Assembly (NCBI GenBank): GCA_963826145.1
Contig: CAWGVW010000002.1
Coordinates: 124,001-188,000 of the forward strand
DNA: 64,000 bases
Direction: 5' to 3'
Source: JBGPLJ01 sp963826145
GTDB taxonomy: Bacteria > Pseudomonadota > Gammaproteobacteria > Steroidobacterales > Steroidobacteraceae
The notes under the pieces are model-generated. The model had not been told where the DNA came from. It saw only the letters and a program-made list of their open reading frames with translations, and made no database searches. Below, in pieces: positions 1 through 9,080 of the stretch; within the stretch, counting starts at the first letter, position 1, and the number at the start of each line of letters is the position of its first letter. Made by a program: the position numbers and the translations under genes.

Positions 1-950
1 CCTTCGGCAGCACTCGAATCTTCGATCGTGACAAAGAACTCCGCCGCCGACTCAAGGATCGTCCAGGCCATGCGTGATGGGCGCCCACAAGACAGCATGC
101 CCATTGTCGTCGCGAGATCGCCGGACGCCCTGCGAATTTCGCCATACCTGGCGGTCTGGAAAAGACAATCCGCGCTACGCGGCTCGACGATGACAAAGGC
201 GGGACGGTTCCCGCCGAGCCGCTGCCAGAAGCCCCCGGCAAATGCCGCCGCGAGCCCGCCTACTCCCCCTTGAATGAAGACATGCGTGACGCCATGGCGA
301 CCCTCGAGGTGCCCGCGATCGGCCAGCTGTTCGACGCACTCATTCACCATCACGCCGTAGCCTGCGAGCACGTCGCGCGTGACGGCGTCGAACGGCGCCT
401 CGGTGGTATCGGATACAACAGTCCAGCCCTTCTCGGCCGCGACTCGAGCCGCATGCGCGACTGCGACATCGTAATTGCCGTTCACGCGAATGACCTCCGC
501 GCCAAGAAGATGCATGGCCTCCTCGTACTGTCGCTGCACGTGCTGTGGCAGGAAGCAGACCGATCGGCTGCCCGTCAGCCATGCGCCAGCAGCCACGGAA
601 ATGCCATGATTTCCGTCGGTTGCCGTCGCGAATATTTGCGATGCCGGCGCACTCCCCGGCGCGTGAGCGCAGCGGGGCGAGTTCGGTGAGCGCAGCATCA
701 CGGCATAGGCGCCACCGAGCGCTTTGAAACTCGAGAGTCCAAGCCTCGCCGTCTCGTCCTTCACAAGGACGCGGGAGATGCCAAGGCGCGAGGCCAGCAG
801 GTCAAAATCGCGCAGCGGTGTTTCCCGGTGCAGCGGACAATTGCGAAGGATCACTTCGGCCTGCGCCGAATGCTCGCGGCTTACAACCTGACGGTGCTCC
901 TCCTTGTATATGGAGTGCCGGTCAGCCTTGCCATTGCGAACGATCTGCAT
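1..950 (-). CDS. Diaminopropionate ammonia-lyase-like PLP enzyme (partial, runs off left edge)
   Basis: Reading the minus strand from the ATG at 950 gives an unbroken frame of about 316 codons that leaves the window at base 1. It has the marks of fold-type II PLP lyases: SSFKALGGAYAV, with the lysine that would bind PLP (about residue 70); ATDGNHG, the substrate and phosphate loop; SDTTEAPFD; and QGGVGGLAAA, the glycine loop. Later ATTMGMLSCGRPS also matches the diaminopropionate ammonia-lyase (DpaL) subfamily, which deaminates 2,3-diaminopropionate to pyruvate and ammonia. Threonine dehydratase or threonine synthase are less likely alternatives. No signal peptide is seen, so it should be cytosolic. 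The C-terminus is missing because of the window edge, not a break. Confidence 0.85.
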   Translation of the reverse strand, partial: MQIVRNGKADRHSIYKEEHRQVVSREHSAQAEVILRNCPLHRETPLRDFDLLASRLGISRVLVKDETARLGLSSFKALGGAYAVMLRSPNSPRCAHAPGSAPASQIFATATDGNHGISVAAGAWLTGSRSVCFLPQHVQRQYEEAMHLLGAEVIRVNGNYDVAVAHAARVAAEKGWTVVSDTTEAPFDAVTRDVLAGYGVMVNECVEQLADRGHLEGRHGVTHVFIQGGVGGLAAAFAGGFWQRLGGNRPAFVIVEPRSADCLFQTARYGEIRRASGDLATTMGMLSCGRPSRMAWTILESAAEFFVTIEDSSAAE

Positions 951-1154
951 GGCCTATGATTGCCCGCCGATCCCAAGTTTTTTTGCCGAAAAGCCCGGCT
1001 TGCGTAGCTGATCGCGGAGCAATGCACGGAGTCGGTGAAGAATCTGGACGCGCTAGCGCTAGCTGCTGACCTCGACTTTGGGCGGCCACCGGTTGAACCG
1101 GCCCTCCGGTGCCGCTAGGCTCCCGCCAACTCCAAGAAGACAAAGGGATCCCCC

Positions 1155-2903
1155 ATGACAGTCCGATCCATCACGTGGTTCACGTTCGTGTCCCTTGCGG
1201 TATTCGCGAGCCACGCTCATGCGGCGGACGACCGCGCGCGCGTCACGGCGCTCGCGGACCGCTACGTCGAGGCATACGAGAAGAACTATCCCATCTCGTA
1301 CTCGTTCTCCGGTCTGCCAACGAAGCGCAACGACGGCATCGACATCAACTCGCCGGCGGACGTCGCTCGCTGGCAGGGACTGGTGAAGGGCATGTCGGCG
1401 GACCTTGCCGCGATCAGTCCGGACGCGTTCGCCGACCAGCCGGAGTGGGTCACGTGGCAGTACCTCAATCAGGCGCTGAAGGAAGACATCGCGACATTCG
1501 GCTGCCGCAACGAGCTCTGGAGCGTCTCGGCACTCGGCTGGCAGTCCGCACTGGCGCAGATCGCCGCCGTTCAGCCGGTCGGAACGGACGATGCGCGTTC
1601 GCAGGCGTTGACCCGCTGGCAGGCATTCGGACCGTGGTTTGACCGGGAAATCGCGAATCTCAAGGAAGGCCAGCGCCTCGGCTATTCCGCCTCGACTGGC
1701 GCCACGCAATCGGCGCTGAGCCAGCTCAATGACCTGATCGCCGGCGGCATCGAGAATTCCGCGCTGCTGACGCCGCTCGAGCGCGACAAGACGCCGGTAT
1801 TCGCGGCGACGTGGAAGAAGACGATTGAAACCTCCGTCTGGCCGGCGCTCACGCGGTATCGCGACTACCTTCGCGACCAGTACCTGCCGAAGGCGCGGCA
1901 GTCGCCCTCGATCGCAAGCCACCCGAACGGGCGCGAGTGTTACCGCGCCCTCGTCTTTTCCACGGTGACCGTCGATTCGGATCCGAACGCCCTGTTCGAC
2001 GTCGCAGTCAAGCAAGTCGAGCGGGAGCGCGCCCTCGCGCTCGAACTCGGGCACAAGGTTTTCGGCGACAAGGCGACAGACTGGACGACGCTTGCGAACC
2101 TGATACGCGCCGATCCACATGAAACGTTCGCGTCGGCCGACGAAATCCGCGAATACACGCAGCGCACTTACGAGCGCGCCTATGCTGCCGCCGGCAAGAT
2201 GGTACTCACGCCGCCCGTGGGTAAAGTGACGCTCGAACCGTTTCCGGAATTCCAGCAGGCCACCGCGCCAGGTGGGCAGTACATGCCGGCCGCGGACGAC
2301 GGCAGCCACGGCGCGACGTATTACTACCGGAACGTCACGACCGATCTCATGCGCTCCTCGCTCCAGAACGTGATCCTGCACGAGACCCTGCCCGGTCACC
2401 ACCTGCAGCTCGCCTTCCTCGCGGAGCACGGCCGCAAGGGCAATCACCCGATCGCACGCATTCTCTTCTTCAGTGGCCCGGGCGAGGGCTGGGCGACGTA
2501 CGCGGAGGACTTCGCCTACGAGATCGGCCTCTACGATTCCGACCGTGACTTCATTGGCCGGCAGATGAGCTCCATCACACCGATGATGGTCGTCGACCTC
2601 GGCATGCAGGTGAAGGGCTGGACGCCGGAGCAGGCGACGACCTATCTCGCCGAAGCAATGCCCTTGCGGGCACCGCACCGCGCGAAGGAATCCGCGGCCC
2701 TGATCAGCAGCCTGCCGGGATTCGTACTCGCGTATCCGCTTGGCGGCATGCAGTGGCACAACATGCGCTCACGCGCCGAAAAAGAGCTCGGCGCGAAATT
2801 CGACGTACGCGCCTTTCACCAGGTGCTGCTCGAAGACGGCATGCTGCCGTTCGCCGCACTCAACGCGAAGCTCGATCGCTGGATCGCGAACGGCGGAAAG
2901 TGA
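1155..2903 (+). CDS. Exported DUF885 family putative metallopeptidase
   Basis: The 582-residue protein starts with a Sec signal peptide ending near SHAHA-ADD. The C-terminal half carries HETLPGHHLQ (about residues 410-420), the histidine/glutamate motif typical of the DUF885 family, followed by GPGEGWATYAEDFAYE with further acidic residues. Members are usually annotated as zinc-type peptidases or carboxypeptidases, but a substrate is rarely known. Length fits the family (about 580-600). The 200 bases upstream separate it from the divergent lyase gene. It is convergent with the following lipoprotein gene. Periplasmic location is inferred from the signal. Confidence 0.9.
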   Translation: MTVRSITWFTFVSLAVFASHAHAADDRARVTALADRYVEAYEKNYPISYSFSGLPTKRNDGIDINSPADVARWQGLVKGMSADLAAISPDAFADQPEWVTWQYLNQALKEDIATFGCRNELWSVSALGWQSALAQIAAVQPVGTDDARSQALTRWQAFGPWFDREIANLKEGQRLGYSASTGATQSALSQLNDLIAGGIENSALLTPLERDKTPVFAATWKKTIETSVWPALTRYRDYLRDQYLPKARQSPSIASHPNGRECYRALVFSTVTVDSDPNALFDVAVKQVERERALALELGHKVFGDKATDWTTLANLIRADPHETFASADEIREYTQRTYERAYAAAGKMVLTPPVGKVTLEPFPEFQQATAPGGQYMPAADDGSHGATYYYRNVTTDLMRSSLQNVILHETLPGHHLQLAFLAEHGRKGNHPIARILFFSGPGEGWATYAEDFAYEIGLYDSDRDFIGRQMSSITPMMVVDLGMQVKGWTPEQATTYLAEAMPLRAPHRAKESAALISSLPGFVLAYPLGGMQWHNMRSRAEKELGAKFDVRAFHQVLLEDGMLPFAALNAKLDRWIANGGK

Positions 2904-2935
2904 CGCGCCGGCTTATTGATTCTTGACCGGCGCGT
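2903..2935. terminator. Hairpin between two convergent genes
   Basis: ACGCGCCGG at 2903-2911 pairs perfectly with CCGGCGCGT at 2927-2935 around a 15-base AT-rich loop. It lies at the facing stops of the DUF885 gene and the lipoprotein gene, overlapping the last codons of the latter. There is no strong U-run, so it may act as a weak bidirectional terminator. Confidence 0.4.
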
Positions 2936-3422
2936 TCTTGTCGATCGTTTCGGTGCCGAGCGGAATCGTGAAGATGCCGAAATAGCGGCCGCCGTCCACG
3001 TCCATGGACACGAGCACGCGCACCTCGGCACGTTCGCTCGAGCGCGGCGTGACGATGAGGCTCCGGCGGTAAATGCCCGCGGCAGCCGCCTTCTGCTGCA
3101 CGGATTCGCCGGCGCCTGATTCCAGGACGACCGAATCCGACGCCGGAAATTCGATGCGCAGATTCTCGCCGGCCACGCGCGGTACGACCGCGATCGCGAC
3201 CGTGAGCGGCTGATCCTTGAGAGCCGCACTGCTCAGCTGGTAGCGGACGTCGGCCGGCACGCTGATCTTCGAGGTCGGTCGTGCGACCGTCATGCTGTCA
3301 ACCGCCGGTTCACCGGGCGTCGCGACTTCCTGCGCGGCAGCCGTATCCGGGCCCGGCGACAGTTCCGCGGCGCAGGCCCCGAGCGACAGCGATGTCATTG
3401 CGGCGAGCAATATTCGTTTCAT
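2913..3422 (-). CDS. Hypothetical lipoprotein
   Basis: The start is placed at the ATG (3422) that opens a lipoprotein signal, MKRILLAAMTSLSLGAC, with a lipobox SLGAC; upstream in-frame methionines would bury the signal. The mature 150 residues have a Pro/Ala-rich linker, then a beta-rich domain with no motif I recognise. It is followed 26 bases downstream, on the other side of its start, by the HEFGH lipoprotein gene read in the same direction, so the two may be cotranscribed. Function unknown. Confidence 0.72.
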   Translation of the reverse strand: MKRILLAAMTSLSLGACAAELSPGPDTAAAQEVATPGEPAVDSMTVARPTSKISVPADVRYQLSSAALKDQPLTVAIAVVPRVAGENLRIEFPASDSVVLESGAGESVQQKAAAAGIYRRSLIVTPRSSERAEVRVLVSMDVDGGRYFGIFTIPLGTETIDKNAPVKNQ

Positions 3423-3448
3423 GATTGCTTCCCTGTCCATGCGTGCGC

Positions 3449-5296
3449 CTAGTTCGGCGTCACGCTGATCGTGAGATCGGTCGGCGCCGGCACCACCGTA
3501 TCGTTGCAGCCGGCATTGCCGCAATCGTAGATGTCGAGCACATAGTCGCCCGGTGCGAGATTGGGGAGCGTGAAGCTCTCGTTCGCCGGCCCCATGTCCG
3601 GCGCCTTCTGCACACCCTGCAGGTAGACCTGGATGTCTGGATCGCGGCCGGCCGCGGCCGTCAGGTCAAATTTCACGTTGCCCTGGGCCACGAGCGTGAA
3701 CTTGAGGAAGCGATGGGTCGAGAGCTTGTTGCCGACGCCGAAGAGGTTCGTGCTGCGCAGGACCACCGGGGCACCGCCGAGCACGATAGGCGTGTAGACC
3801 GGCAATACGTCCGTCGTGCCGCCGGCGTCATTGGTCTCCGTGCTGCCGTAGGCATCCGCCACCGTGAGCTGCTCGTCGGCGAGCATAGAGTCGATCTCGG
3901 CGCCATTGGCCGGTAGCGCCTGCTTGAGCGCCGTCATGAACGAATAGAGGCTCGTCACCGCGGGCGTCTGGGAGTGCGTATTGCCGTGCCAGGCATCCCA
4001 GATCGGCTGGAATCCGAGGCTCAGCGTATCGCCTGCGTCATTGGCATTGTCGTACAGATCGTAGACCAGCTCCTGCGTCGACGTTTCGCTGTACCAGCCA
4101 TCGACGCCGGTATCGTTTTCGACGTTGAAAACACCTTCGTTGTGCTGGTTCGTGCCAAAACTGTCGCGCATCAGCGCGTTGTCGCGCGCCATCGCGGAGA
4201 ACGCCGTCGCCAGCCCTTCGCCGAACGCCACACGCAGATCCAGAAGGTCGCCGATGGAGTGCGAGCCGCCGATGTTGTCGGAGCGCGAGAACGCATCGTC
4301 GATGTAGTGGCCGAACTCGTGCAGGATGACGCCCGCATCGTATTCGTCCGTGTCGGCATTCACTTCGGCGGACAGCACGATGCGGCGGCCGGCGCCATCG
4401 CGCGTGTAGAACGTGACGCCGCCCGCGTTATTCGGGCCCCAGTCGACAGTGAGCGCGGGAAAATCAGCATTCGGCAGGACACTTAGCACTCGCAACAGGC
4501 CCGTCTGGATCGCGTCGAGCACGGCGAATGGTGCGGAGGAGCGTTCACCAATCAACGTTCCCGCAATGCTCCAGCCGGAGGGAATCTGCAGATCGTGCGT
4601 GCCGCCGGCGGCGCTGTCGAACTGCGGCCCCGTGTATGCATAGACCGGACCGAGCGGCGCGCCGGTATCCAAATCGAGATCCCGCACCGAGACTTGCCAA
4701 TGCGGCAGCGGATCCGGCGCCTGGCGCGTCGTCGTCGCCGTGACGCGCAGTTTCATGTTGGTCACGCCCGGTACGTCGAGACTGTAGTTCTGCGAGAAGC
4801 GGCCACTGGCGAGCACCATGTGCGTCGTCGCATCGACCGCTTCCACGAGCACCGTCGGTCTCAGCGGCACATACATGAGCCCCGCATAGTTGAGACCGGT
4901 GCCCTGCGGACCGAACGGAACGGTTTCGTACATCACCTGGCCTTGCAGCGTAACCGTGGGCGCCGGCGGCAGCACGACATTCGCCGAAGCCTGTCTCGTT
5001 CCGCCGTCGCCGGTGCAGGAAAGCGTGAACGTCGAAGCCGCCGTAATGGTCGGTGACGCCTCCGTGCCGTTAGTCTCTTTGGTGCCGGACCAGGCGCCGG
5101 AAGCCGTGCAGGTAGTCGCGTTGGTCGAAGACCACGTGAGCTGCGTGGTCGCACCGGAATTCACTGTGGTCGGATTGGCCGTCAGCGTGACCGTCGGAAC
5201 CGGCTTACTGCCACCGCCCCCGCACGCCGCCAGCGCAGCCAGCAGCAGCATGCCGAGAGGAATGCGAATGGGGTGCTGCGGCCAACTCACTTCCAT
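3449..5296 (-). CDS. Lipoprotein with Ig-like domain and HEFGH zinc-protease motif
   Basis: The ATG at 5296 is preceded by AGGA seven bases away and opens a lipoprotein signal ending LAALAAC-GGGG. The mature protein has a Thr/Ser-rich bacterial Ig-like domain (about residues 30-110: repeated TLTANPTTV, SSTNATTC, TFTLSC features), then a middle region. GVILHEFGHYIDD follows, a classic HExxH gluzincin/metzincin zinc motif, and DLRVAFGEGLATAFSAM supplies a likely third ligand Glu. The C-terminus (GNVKFDLTAAAGRDPDIQVY...PGDYVLDIYDC) looks like a beta-sandwich pre-peptidase C-terminal-type domain. It is probably a surface or periplasmic protease; substrate unknown. Confidence 0.78.
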   Translation of the reverse strand: MEVSWPQHPIRIPLGMLLLAALAACGGGGSKPVPTVTLTANPTTVNSGATTQLTWSSTNATTCTASGAWSGTKETNGTEASPTITAASTFTLSCTGDGGTRQASANVVLPPAPTVTLQGQVMYETVPFGPQGTGLNYAGLMYVPLRPTVLVEAVDATTHMVLASGRFSQNYSLDVPGVTNMKLRVTATTTRQAPDPLPHWQVSVRDLDLDTGAPLGPVYAYTGPQFDSAAGGTHDLQIPSGWSIAGTLIGERSSAPFAVLDAIQTGLLRVLSVLPNADFPALTVDWGPNNAGGVTFYTRDGAGRRIVLSAEVNADTDEYDAGVILHEFGHYIDDAFSRSDNIGGSHSIGDLLDLRVAFGEGLATAFSAMARDNALMRDSFGTNQHNEGVFNVENDTGVDGWYSETSTQELVYDLYDNANDAGDTLSLGFQPIWDAWHGNTHSQTPAVTSLYSFMTALKQALPANGAEIDSMLADEQLTVADAYGSTETNDAGGTTDVLPVYTPIVLGGAPVVLRSTNLFGVGNKLSTHRFLKFTLVAQGNVKFDLTAAAGRDPDIQVYLQGVQKAPDMGPANESFTLPNLAPGDYVLDIYDCGNAGCNDTVVPAPTDLTISVTPN

Positions 5297-5482
5297 TGTG
5301 AATTCCTGCATAGTGCCTGGGCTTGTTGTTGTTCCCCGTCGAAGTCTACGCCCGGCCCCAACCATTGATAAGCGTGGAGCATTTAACAATGCAAATCCCG
5401 GCCTTGACGCCGGCCTCCGAGGCAGGGCAGTAATACGCATCTGGGGATCGATAACCATAACGTCCAGAAGGGAATCCTCGTC

Positions 5483-7481
5483 ATGAACATCGCACGACTT
5501 CCGGGTATTCGCGGAACGGGCTGCTTTTTGGCCTTGCTGTTGCTGGTGGGAGTTTCCACGAGCGCGGCGGCCAAGCCGGCGAAGAAGATCACCGTCGGCT
5601 CGCTGACGCTCACCTACTGCAATACCGACTACGACGGCTATTGCGGGTCGATCAAACGCAAGCTCGACCCGTCGGGCACGGTTGCGGGCAATATCACCAT
5701 CGGCTTCGAATGGTATCCGCGCTTCGACCAGACGAAACCGTCACTCGGCGTGTGGGCGCCGCAGGAAGGCGGCCCCGGTTACTCGAGCACCGGCACGCGC
5801 GACGGCTATCTCAATGTCTTCGGGTCCCTGCGCGATCGCCGCGACATTCTCATCGTCGACAAGCGCGGCACCGGCACTTCCAATGCAATCGATTGCCCCG
5901 GTGTGCAGACCGGCGATCCCAATGATCCGGCCGCCATCAAGGCGTGCGGCAAGCAGCTCGGCGACAAATCCGCTGCTCTATCGCACCGAACTCGCCGTAG
6001 GCGACATCGTGGGCGTGATGGACGCGCTCGGGATCGACCAGGTCGACTACTACGGCGACAGCTACGGCACGTACGTCGGCCAGGTTTTCGCCGCGCGCTA
6101 CGGCAGCCGCCTGCGCAGCATCATTCTCGACAGCGCGTATCCCGTGCGCCCGCCCGACATCTGGTTCCCGACGGATTGGGAGCGTGCACGCGACGGGCTC
6201 GATCGCGTGTGCCAGCGATCGCCCACCTGCCGTGCAGCGGGCGGAAGGTCCACCTGGCGCATCCAGGCGCTTCTTAACTATCTGCGCCATCGCGACATCA
6301 GCGGATCCGCGCCGGACACGGACGGCGATCTCATCGACACCACGCTGAATGTTTCGCAGCTGTTCCTTCTCATGACGAACCTCGGCGCCTCGCCGACGAC
6401 CTATCGCGACCTCGACGCCGCGACGCGCGCGTTCCTGGATTCGCACGATCCGCTGCCGCTCCTGCGCCTCTCGGCCGAATACGACACGCCCGCCGTGTCC
6501 GACGCGGTGGACTTCAGCTACGGCCAGTACCAGGACATCGTGTGCGAGGAGTATCCCCTGCACTATGAGCTGTCGAAATCGCCGGCTCAGCGGCGCGTGC
6601 AGTATGCGAACGGCCTGGAAGATGCCCGCGAGAACCGGCCAGATCTCTTCGCGCCGTTCACGATCGACGAAGCGGTGGATTCGAACGCGAACTTCACGCC
6701 GCTCGCGACCTGCCTCGACTGGCCGAAGCCGATCGCGGCCTATCCACAGGGCGATGCGCTGCCGGCCCACCCGGTGTTCCCGAACGTGCCGACGCTGATC
6801 CTTTCAGGCGATCTCGATTCCATCACGTCTGTGGAGGATGCCGACCAGGTGACGGAACTCTTCCCGAACGTCACCCACCTGGTCGCGCCGAATCTCACGC
6901 ACGTGACGGCTTACTACTACAGCGACGTTGGTTACCTTCCGGACGGCGGCGATACGACGCATTGCATGGAAGGCGTGGTGCGCCGATTCATCAAGCAGCT
7001 CTCGCCCGGCGACACGAGCTGCATTCCAAAGATCCGCCCGATCCGCACGCCGCCGAAGTTCGCGCGCAGCGTCGGCGAGCTGAGCCCGCTCGACACGACG
7101 GCCGGCAACCAGGCGAACAACGCGAAGCTCCGGATCGCAACCGGCGCGCTTGAAACGGTCGGAGACGTGTTCGCACGCTTCATCGTCACGTACGGGATCG
7201 GCAGCGGCCTGCGCGGCGGCCAGTACACCTATCTCGGCACCGATACCGGTTACGAGTGGGATCTCGACCGGGTGAAATGGACAGATGACCTCGAGGTCTC
7301 GGGTTCCATCGTGTGGGATTCCGCTTCGGGCAATGTGACCTCCGACGTAAAGCTGCGCAAGGGCGGCAAGAACATCGGGAATCTCAGCATCTCGTGGAAC
7401 GACGTTCCGGCGAATGCCATCGCGACCGTGACGGGAACGATCGACGGCGATCGCGTGAGGGCGAAGCGCATAGCGCCCTGA
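5483..7481 (+). CDS. Exported alpha/beta hydrolase, tripeptidyl-aminopeptidase (S33) type; one frameshift
   Basis: A Sec signal peptide (LALLLLVGVSTSAAA) opens the frame at 5483. The first part contains the oxyanion-region sequence VWAPQEGGPGYSST and DKRGTGTS. The reading then continues in a second frame with ELAVGDIVGVMDALG, the nucleophile elbow YYGDSYGTYVGQ, and late Asp (LSGDLDS) and His (PNLTHVT) candidates. The frames join if one base is removed near 5973 (ACAAATCCGCTGCTCTATC), so a single inserted base splits an otherwise normal gene of about 660 codons. Homologues cleave N-terminal peptides from proline- or alanine-containing substrates; specificity here is not shown. A hairpin follows the stop. 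Confidence 0.82.
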
Positions 7482-7490
7482 CGCACTGAC

Positions 7491-7511
7491 AAATGGGGAC
7501 GCGCCCCATTT
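7491..7511. terminator. Perfect GGGG/CCCC hairpin, REP-like, between convergent genes
   Basis: AAATGGGG (7491-7498) pairs with CCCCATTT (7504-7511) around a five-base loop and is followed by TTTC. It sits between the stops of the S33 hydrolase and the VOC gene, so it can terminate both. The AAATGGGG...CCCCATTT form is like the short dispersed palindromes common in proteobacterial intergenic spaces. Confidence 0.55.
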
Positions 7512-7529
7512 TCGAGGTGCGGCGGGTTG

Positions 7530-8006
7530 TCAGCCTTCGGCGTGCGCTTTCTTGAGCGCGGCGATGTCGAACTTCACCATCTTCATCACCGTCCGCATCA
7601 CGCTGTCGCGCTTCGCCGGCGTCTTGTCGTTGACGAGCTCATCGAGAATGCGCGGCACCACCTGCCAGGAGAGGCCGTACTTGTCCTTGAGCCAGCCGCA
7701 CTGCACTTCCTTGCCACCGCCCGAAGTGAGCTTCTCCCAGTAGTGGTCGATCTCGTCCTGGCTGTCGCAGTTGACGACAAAGGATACCGACTCGTTGAAC
7801 TTGAACATCGGACCGCCGTTCAATGCGACGAACTCCTGGCCGTCAAGCTCGAAGGTCGCGATCATCACCGAGCCCGCCGGGCCCGGCATACCTTCGCCGT
7901 AGTGGCGGACTTTTGCGACCCGGGACTTCTTGAAGATCGAAACGTAGAAATTGCAGGCCTCTTCGGCGCAGCCGTCGAACCAGAGGAAAGGCGTGATTCT
8001 CTGCAT
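7530..8006 (-). CDS. VOC family protein (PhnB/glyoxalase-like)
   Basis: The 158-residue protein starts MQRITPFLWFDGCAEEACNFYVSIFKKS, the standard opening of the PhnB-like VOC group sometimes called 3-demethylubiquinone methyltransferase-like. QCGWLKDKYGLSWQVVP is also diagnostic. The fold is two beta-alpha-beta-beta-beta modules around a possible metal site. Enzymatic activity is not established for most members. It lies just downstream of a fragment of an SRPBCC gene, a common partner of VOC proteins in small ArsR-linked operons. Confidence 0.9.
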   Translation of the reverse strand: MQRITPFLWFDGCAEEACNFYVSIFKKSRVAKVRHYGEGMPGPAGSVMIATFELDGQEFVALNGGPMFKFNESVSFVVNCDSQDEIDHYWEKLTSGGGKEVQCGWLKDKYGLSWQVVPRILDELVNDKTPAKRDSVMRTVMKMVKFDIAALKKAHAEG

Positions 8007-8016
8007 GGCATTTCTC

Positions 8017-8136
8017 CTAAAGCGTCTTTGCGAGGGCGGTGAGCTGATCGGTTGCGATGCCCCAGCCCTGGTGGAATCCCATCTTTTCGTGCGATTCGCG
8101 ATCCGAGCCGGGCGTGGAGTTGGCTTTCGTGTTCAT
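8017..8136 (-). CDS. Short ORF equal to the C-terminal tail of an SRPBCC (AHSA1-like) protein
   Basis: The 39 codons include SHEKMGFHQGWGIATDQLTALAKTL, which matches the end of AHSA1-type SRPBCC proteins (HxxxGWxxGWxxxLDxL). No N-terminal SRPBCC sequence is readable just upstream in any frame, so this is most likely a remnant of a deleted gene that once preceded the VOC gene. The ten-base gap to the VOC start would allow cotranscription. Whether it is translated is unknown. Confidence 0.5.
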   Translation of the reverse strand: MNTKANSTPGSDRESHEKMGFHQGWGIATDQLTALAKTL

Positions 8137-8229
8137 TGGGCCCTCCATGCGGCGTTCTACCACAAGGACGATCCGGCAGGCCGCAAGCCGACATACCGGC
8201 CCAAAAACGGTTTATGACAGACTATTGCG

Positions 8230-8691
8230 ATGGAAAAGACCGAAGGCAGGCTTTCCCTGATCGCGGCCGACCAACCGGTTCTGCCGACGCGGGCGATCCA
8301 GGTCAAGACGGTCACCTTCTTCGCCGTGCACTACGGCATCTTTCACCTGGTGTACCTGGTCTTCATTTCAGGGATGGCGCCCGCTTTCGGCTGGGTGGAT
8401 CGACTGGCGGTCCTGGGAACCGCCGTGGCATTCACGCTAACCCACCATTCAAGTTTCCACCGGAACCTCGAAGCCGACCGGACCGGCACTCCAAACATCG
8501 GAACCCTGATGTTCCTGCCATACGCCCGGGTCATTCCGATGCACCTGACGATTCTTATCGGCGGGCATGGCGGGACCGACAGCACCGTTGCTATCCTGAT
8601 ATTTTCGGCCCTGAAGACGGGCGCGGACGTGCTCATGCAGCACGTCGAGCACGCGTTGCTCCGGCGTTCCACATCGCCGACGGTGACTTAA
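8230..8691 (+). CDS. DUF6498-type membrane protein
   Basis: The 153-residue protein contains TFFAVHYGIFHLVYLVF, the hallmark of the DUF6498 family, with hydrophobic segments at about residues 28-50, 57-75 and 92-112. Its short C-terminus is unusual compared with family members of over 200 residues. No enzymatic motif is visible. It stands alone between divergent SRPBCC/VOC remnants and the ArsR gene, which faces it. Function unknown; inner-membrane location inferred. Confidence 0.68.
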   Translation: MEKTEGRLSLIAADQPVLPTRAIQVKTVTFFAVHYGIFHLVYLVFISGMAPAFGWVDRLAVLGTAVAFTLTHHSSFHRNLEADRTGTPNIGTLMFLPYARVIPMHLTILIGGHGGTDSTVAILIFSALKTGADVLMQHVEHALLRRSTSPTVT

Positions 8692-8714
8692 GCGCTGCCG
8701 TTCCGCTTGCTGCT

Positions 8715-9080
8715 TCAGCTTTCCACCGCCGCCTTCAGCTTGCCCAGCGCGATATCCCACTGCTGGGCGATTCGCTCGAGGGAGCGCCTCGCCTCTTCCA
8801 GCTGCGAGGGCTCGAACTCCCAGAGCCGCTCGCGCCCCGATTTCACGTGATGCACGAGGCCAGCCACTGCGAGCACGTGCAGGTGCTTCGTGACCGCCTG
8901 GCGCGTGATGTCCGTGCCCGCAGTGAGCTGCGCAATGGAGAACGCGCCGCCCGCGCAGAGTACGGCGACGATCTTGAGCCGCGTCTCATCCCCGAGCGCG
9001 GCGAAGATCGCCGCGTGACCCTTGAGCGTCGCCGGCTTGAGTGTTTTCTGCTTCGACTGCGAACTAGGCTTTGGCGACAT
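8715..9080 (-). CDS. ArsR-family winged-helix regulator
   Basis: The start is taken at the ATG at 9080, within the end of the upstream SRPBCC gene, giving about 121 residues. The HTH is clear: IFAALGDETRLKIVAVLCAGGAFSIAQLTAGTDITRQAVTKHLHVLAVAGLVHHVKSGRERLWEF. The cysteine is not in a CxC metal motif, so it is not a typical metal sensor. It belongs to the ArsR group that pairs with SRPBCC (AHSA1) proteins, as here, where the genes overlap by 17 bases and should be translationally coupled. Target genes are not known; autoregulation of the pair is the usual arrangement. Confidence 0.85.
   Translation of the reverse strand: MSPKPSSQSKQKTLKPATLKGHAAIFAALGDETRLKIVAVLCAGGAFSIAQLTAGTDITRQAVTKHLHVLAVAGLVHHVKSGRERLWEFEPSQLEEARRSLERIAQQWDIALGKLKAAVES

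Noticed and set aside
1059..2759. A 566-codon open frame on the minus strand across the DUF885 gene.
   Set aside because: It is an antisense shadow in high-GC DNA: very Arg-rich and without any family motif, while the plus strand encodes a signal peptide and a recognised metal motif.
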